A stretch of DNA of 64,000 nucleotides, taken from the NCBI RefSeq assembly GCF_004745645.1, contig NZ_SRMB01000001.1:1860001-1924000 (forward strand), written 5' to 3'. Source of the stretch: Hymenobacter metallicola (lineage in GTDB: Bacteria; Bacteroidota; Bacteroidia; Cytophagales; Hymenobacteraceae). Below are positions 63,003-64,000 of the stretch, one piece after another (position 1 is the first letter of the stretch; the number at the start of each line of letters is the position of its first letter). The notes beneath the pieces were generated by a model. The model did not search any database. It was not told the DNA's origin and saw only the letters and a program-made list of their open reading frames with translations. The position numbers were made by a program, and so were the translations under genes.

Positions 63003-63095
63003 AGCAGGGTGAGGCAGCAGTGAACGCCACAAAGCACCCCCCGCGACATTAACGCGGACTGAACGAGACATTAAAAAAGATTAAGAAGCGGCGGG

Positions 63096-64000
63096 CTAGG
63101 CCTGCGCCGCGGGCAGGCGCAACGTGGCCGTAGTGCCTTTGCCGGGGATGGAGACGAGTTGCAACTCTCCCCCGTGGCGCTGCGCAATCTTCTGGGTCAC
63201 GGCTAATCCAATGCCGTAGCCAGGCTCCTGGCGGCCGTTTTCAGCCCGGTACAGGGGCTCCGTTACTCGGGCCAGCTCTCCGGGCTCGATGCCAATGCCG
63301 GAATCGACTACGTCCACCGCTACGGTACCCAGGTCGGGGTAGCTGAGCGTGGCCCGCACCTCGGCCCGTGAATACTTGCAGGCGTTGTCGAGCAGGTTAA
63401 GCAACGCCGTGGTGAGCAAATGGGCGTTACCGGTCACGGCAAAGGGCGTTTCCAGCCGCGAAGGTAGCTGGCCAAAATCCACCCGGATAGTTCGTTCCGG
63501 GTAGCGGCCCTGGCACTGGCTTAGCGCCTGAGTCAGGCATTCGTCCAGTCGTACGGGCTCCCCCCGAAACCGGGCTTCGTCCGCCTGCGCCAGGGTGAGC
63601 AGCGAGTTAGTCAGCGCTACCAGCTGGCGTAAGTCGTCCACGGCCGAGGCCATGCTGGCTTTGGCATCCTCCAGGGTCTGGTCGTAGGCGTGACCGGTTT
63701 GCAAGGTACCCAGGGCCACGGTCAGCGGCGTGCGCAACTCGTGCGAGGCGTGGCTAACAAAGCTCTTTTGTGCTTCAAAAGCCTGTTCCACACCGCCCAG
63801 CATGCGGTTGAAGGTGATGGCCAGCTGGGCGATTTCGTCGGTGCCGTTACCCTCGTCTACTCGGCGGTTCAACTCGCGGGCCGTAATCCGGCGCACCTGC
63901 TTGATTACCCGGGCAATGGGCTTGAGAGACTCGTCGGCAAAATACCAGCCGGCCAGAATAATGAGTACCAGAGCCCCCACGTTGCCAACCAGCAAAATCA
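63096..64000 (-). CDS. HAMP-containing sensor histidine kinase, C-terminal part (cut by window edge)
   Basis: The right-most gene; its start lies beyond the window and about 301 residues are visible. A membrane segment (GNVGALVLIILAGWYFA) leads into a HAMP domain (LKPIARVIKQVRRI...). The HisKA domain has FVSHASHELRTPLTVALG (phospho-acceptor His). The ATPase domain has LLDNACKYS (N box), DSGIGIEPGEL (G1), PLYRAENGRQEPGYGIGLAV (F and G2 boxes) and GKGTTATLRLP. The arrangement is of the CusS/CpxA/BaeS class. Its response regulator is probably just beyond the edge. Downstream genes on the same strand are a small membrane protein, a Csp-like protein and the efflux operon. Confidence 0.9.
   Translation of the reverse strand, partial: ILLVGNVGALVLIILAGWYFADESLKPIARVIKQVRRITARELNRRVDEGNGTDEIAQLAITFNRMLGGVEQAFEAQKSFVSHASHELRTPLTVALGTLQTGHAYDQTLEDAKASMASAVDDLRQLVALTNSLLTLAQADEARFRGEPVRLDECLTQALSQCQGRYPERTIRVDFGQLPSRLETPFAVTGNAHLLTTALLNLLDNACKYSRAEVRATLSYPDLGTVAVDVVDSGIGIEPGELARVTEPLYRAENGRQEPGYGIGLAVTQKIAQRHGGELQLVSIPGKGTTATLRLPAAQA

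Overview
The window reads as chromosomal DNA of a GC-rich member of the Bacteroidota, most likely the Hymenobacter lineage (inference). The basis is a secreted protein with a C-terminal type IX secretion sorting domain, several promoters with the Bacteroidota -7 pattern TAnnTTTG, tandem-fused D-Ala-D-Ala ligases, an ABC permease fused to an M1 peptidase, LytTR/LytS signalling pairs, and weak Shine-Dalgarno sequences. No rRNA operon, complete transposase, CRISPR array or replication origin was seen. Two tRNA genes are present, read as Met or Ile2 (CAU) and Arg (CCG).

Layout. 0-5.4 kb: the start of a conserved protein cut by the window edge, a three-gene molybdenum hydroxylase operon (paoABC type) and an SDR oxidoreductase. 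5.5-13.3 kb: a PAS histidine kinase, a LytTR/LytS two-component pair, and a divergent ABC exporter whose permease is fused to a zinc aminopeptidase-like domain. 13.4-18.5 kb: a minus-strand nucleotide biosynthesis run (pyrB, pyrC, a small unknown gene, purE, purK), preceded by a possible small RNA or attenuated leader. 18.5-24 kb: a lower-GC patch with a small gene, a lipoprotein, a broken integrase and repeated tRNA-3'-end-like sequences, followed by a TMEM175-type channel, a conserved unknown protein, a zinc alcohol dehydrogenase and a tRNA. 24-34 kb: HAD phosphatase, site-2-protease-like peptidase, pgk, double D-Ala-D-Ala ligase, PASTA protein and a T9SS cargo protein. 34-41 kb: a stress and detoxification block (rhodanese, ohrR-ohr, MDR reductase, ABM monooxygenase, DJ-1/PfpI protein, two aldo/keto reductases, AraC regulator). 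41-54 kb: recQ, a phage-annealing-like protein, a lolD-type ATPase, a GH113-like glycosidase, sucC, a transglutaminase-like protein, a second Ohr, tRNA-Arg, an Na+/H+ antiporter with a DUF2254 remnant behind it, and a ClC channel. 54-64 kb: a minus-strand block with a fused trehalose-phosphate synthase/phosphatase, an RND tripartite efflux system, a Csp-like copper-binding protein, a small membrane protein and a sensor kinase running off the right edge.

How the parts work together. The 34-41 kb block looks like a defence against organic peroxides and reactive carbonyls. OhrR has a perfect 20-bp palindrome in front of it. Both aldo/keto reductases have a shared 61-bp promoter module built on 21-bp-spaced direct repeats, the arrangement expected of an AraC operator, and an AraC gene closes the block. 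The pyr/pur run makes pyrimidines and purines. The right-hand block suggests an envelope or metal-responsive kinase linked to efflux and thiol-rich metal buffering. Several interspersed palindromic repeats lie between genes. Regulatory and repeat calls come from reading the sequence by eye; no folding, homology or motif searches were run.
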